A stretch of 64,000 nt of DNA. It comes from JAHEEL01 sp942491345 (GTDB lineage Bacteria > Actinomycetota > Acidimicrobiia > Spongiisociales > UBA5794). Of the stretch, positions 63,515 through 64,000 are shown piece after piece (within the stretch, counting starts at the first letter, position 1; every line of letters begins with the position of its first letter). Under the pieces are notes generated by a model that saw only the letters and a program-made list of their open reading frames with translations, was not told the origin of the DNA and did no database searches. The translations under genes were made by a program, and so were the position numbers. The stretch covers positions 62,001 to 126,000 of the forward strand of contig CALOAN010000020.1 in NCBI GenBank assembly GCA_942491345.1, read 5' to 3'.

Positions 63515-64000
63515 ATGTTGCAGGTTGTGGCCGGCGGCTTCACTCTGGACGACACCGTACTGCTCGACGACCGCGTGGTTCGCAACGCAGCCGGGGGAAA
63601 CGTCCTCTACGCCGGAGTTGGTACAAGCCTGGCAGGAGTCCAGCCCGCGCTTCTCTCGCCCGTCGGGCGGGACTATCCCCAGCAGAACCTCGACAAGCTC
63701 GCGGCTGCAGGCTTTGTCATGGACGGGTGTCCTCGCCTCCCGGCTCCCGCGCTCCACCTCTGGGCGCTTCAGGAAGGCCCGAACCGACGGCAATTGGTGA
63801 ACTGGCTCGACTCGGGAACCAACGAGCAACTAGATCCGCGGCCGGGGCACATTCCGGATCACTATCTTCAAGCCGAATCGCTCCACGTCGCCGGCATTCC
63901 CGTTGACAGCCAGGAGGCGCTTGTCGATACGTTCGCCGCTGCACGCAGGGTGATCAGCGTGGATGCTCCGCACCTTCCGCTCGATCGAAGCGGCCGAAGG
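63515..64000 (+). CDS. PfkB-family carbohydrate kinase, 3' end outside window
   Basis: 162 codons seen. AGGNVLYAGVGTSLAGVQPALLSPVG is the N-terminal sugar-binding motif of PfkB kinases. The ATP-binding C-terminus (GAGD motif) lies beyond the window. TACTCT (63501-63506) precedes ATG 63515 by 8 nt. Probably phosphorylates the sugar released by the upstream enzymes. Confidence 0.85.
   Translation, partial: MLQVVAGGFTLDDTVLLDDRVVRNAAGGNVLYAGVGTSLAGVQPALLSPVGRDYPQQNLDKLAAAGFVMDGCPRLPAPALHLWALQEGPNRRQLVNWLDSGTNEQLDPRPGHIPDHYLQAESLHVAGIPVDSQEALVDTFAAARRVISVDAPHLPLDRSGRR

Overview
The window is GC-rich DNA of an actinobacterial type, and I would place it in Actinomycetota, possibly class Acidimicrobiia. 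The placement rests on a SARP/STAND regulator, an RsrA-type zinc anti-sigma factor, a DinB-type thiol transferase, an F420-type (LLM) oxidoreductase remnant, bacterial NHEJ genes, and many genes whose -10 element (TAnnnT or nAnnnT) sits exactly 6 nt upstream of the start codon, as in leaderless actinobacterial transcripts. No rRNA, tRNA, CRISPR array, insertion sequence or phage gene was seen.

Layout. 1-9.7 kb (minus strand): a membrane-anchored SARP-STAND regulator running off the left edge, an SRPBCC protein, a zinc-ribbon protein and a 1,694-residue polymorphic-toxin-like surface protein. 10-24 kb: redox enzymes, then two copies of one module (ECF sigma factor translationally coupled to a membrane-anchored beta-propeller protein; 12.1-15.0 kb on plus, 20.7-23.7 kb on minus). 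Between the copies lie an orphan RsrA-like anti-sigma factor beside an OsmC remnant, lipoproteins, an acyltransferase and an ankyrin protein. 24.6-25.6 kb: a CPBP protease and a DUF411 lipoprotein gene with an in-frame TGA exactly where the family has its first metal-binding cysteine, followed by a bSECIS-like hairpin; it is a candidate selenoprotein. 25.7-32.7 kb: a NHEJ block (Ku, PE-LIG-POL LigD, a second stand-alone LigD-type polymerase, a LigC-type ligase) with a MerR-TPR protein downstream of ku. 32.7-40 kb: a ferredoxin-like protein, an M23 lipoprotein, several acetyltransferases, a highly structured leader RNA (about 36.77-36.98 kb) before a tandem-GNAT gene, and a divergent marR-yceI pair sharing three TTGC-N5-GCAA palindromes. 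40-53 kb: a LigB-type dioxygenase, small membrane proteins, a diguanylate cyclase, a sugar/choline-kinase-like phosphotransferase, GNAT proteins and a LamG surface protein. 53.4-56.2 kb: a uridine-kinase-like enzyme overlapping a divergent GH13 protein. 56.2-64 kb: lipoproteins (one with HExxH), fused PabB-PabC, a DinB protein, and a deoxyribosyltransferase-like/BtpA/PfkB cluster running off the right edge.

Recurring themes are envelope sensing (sigma/propeller modules, STAND regulator, many Thr-rich lipoproteins including a family of three paralogs), DNA repair, and gene decay (short remnants of OsmC, VOC and LLM genes). The strongest candidates for undescribed biology are the DUF411 TGA gene, the structured RNA before the tandem GNAT, and the duplicated ECF sigma/propeller modules. 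All functional calls come from reading the sequence; no database search was run.
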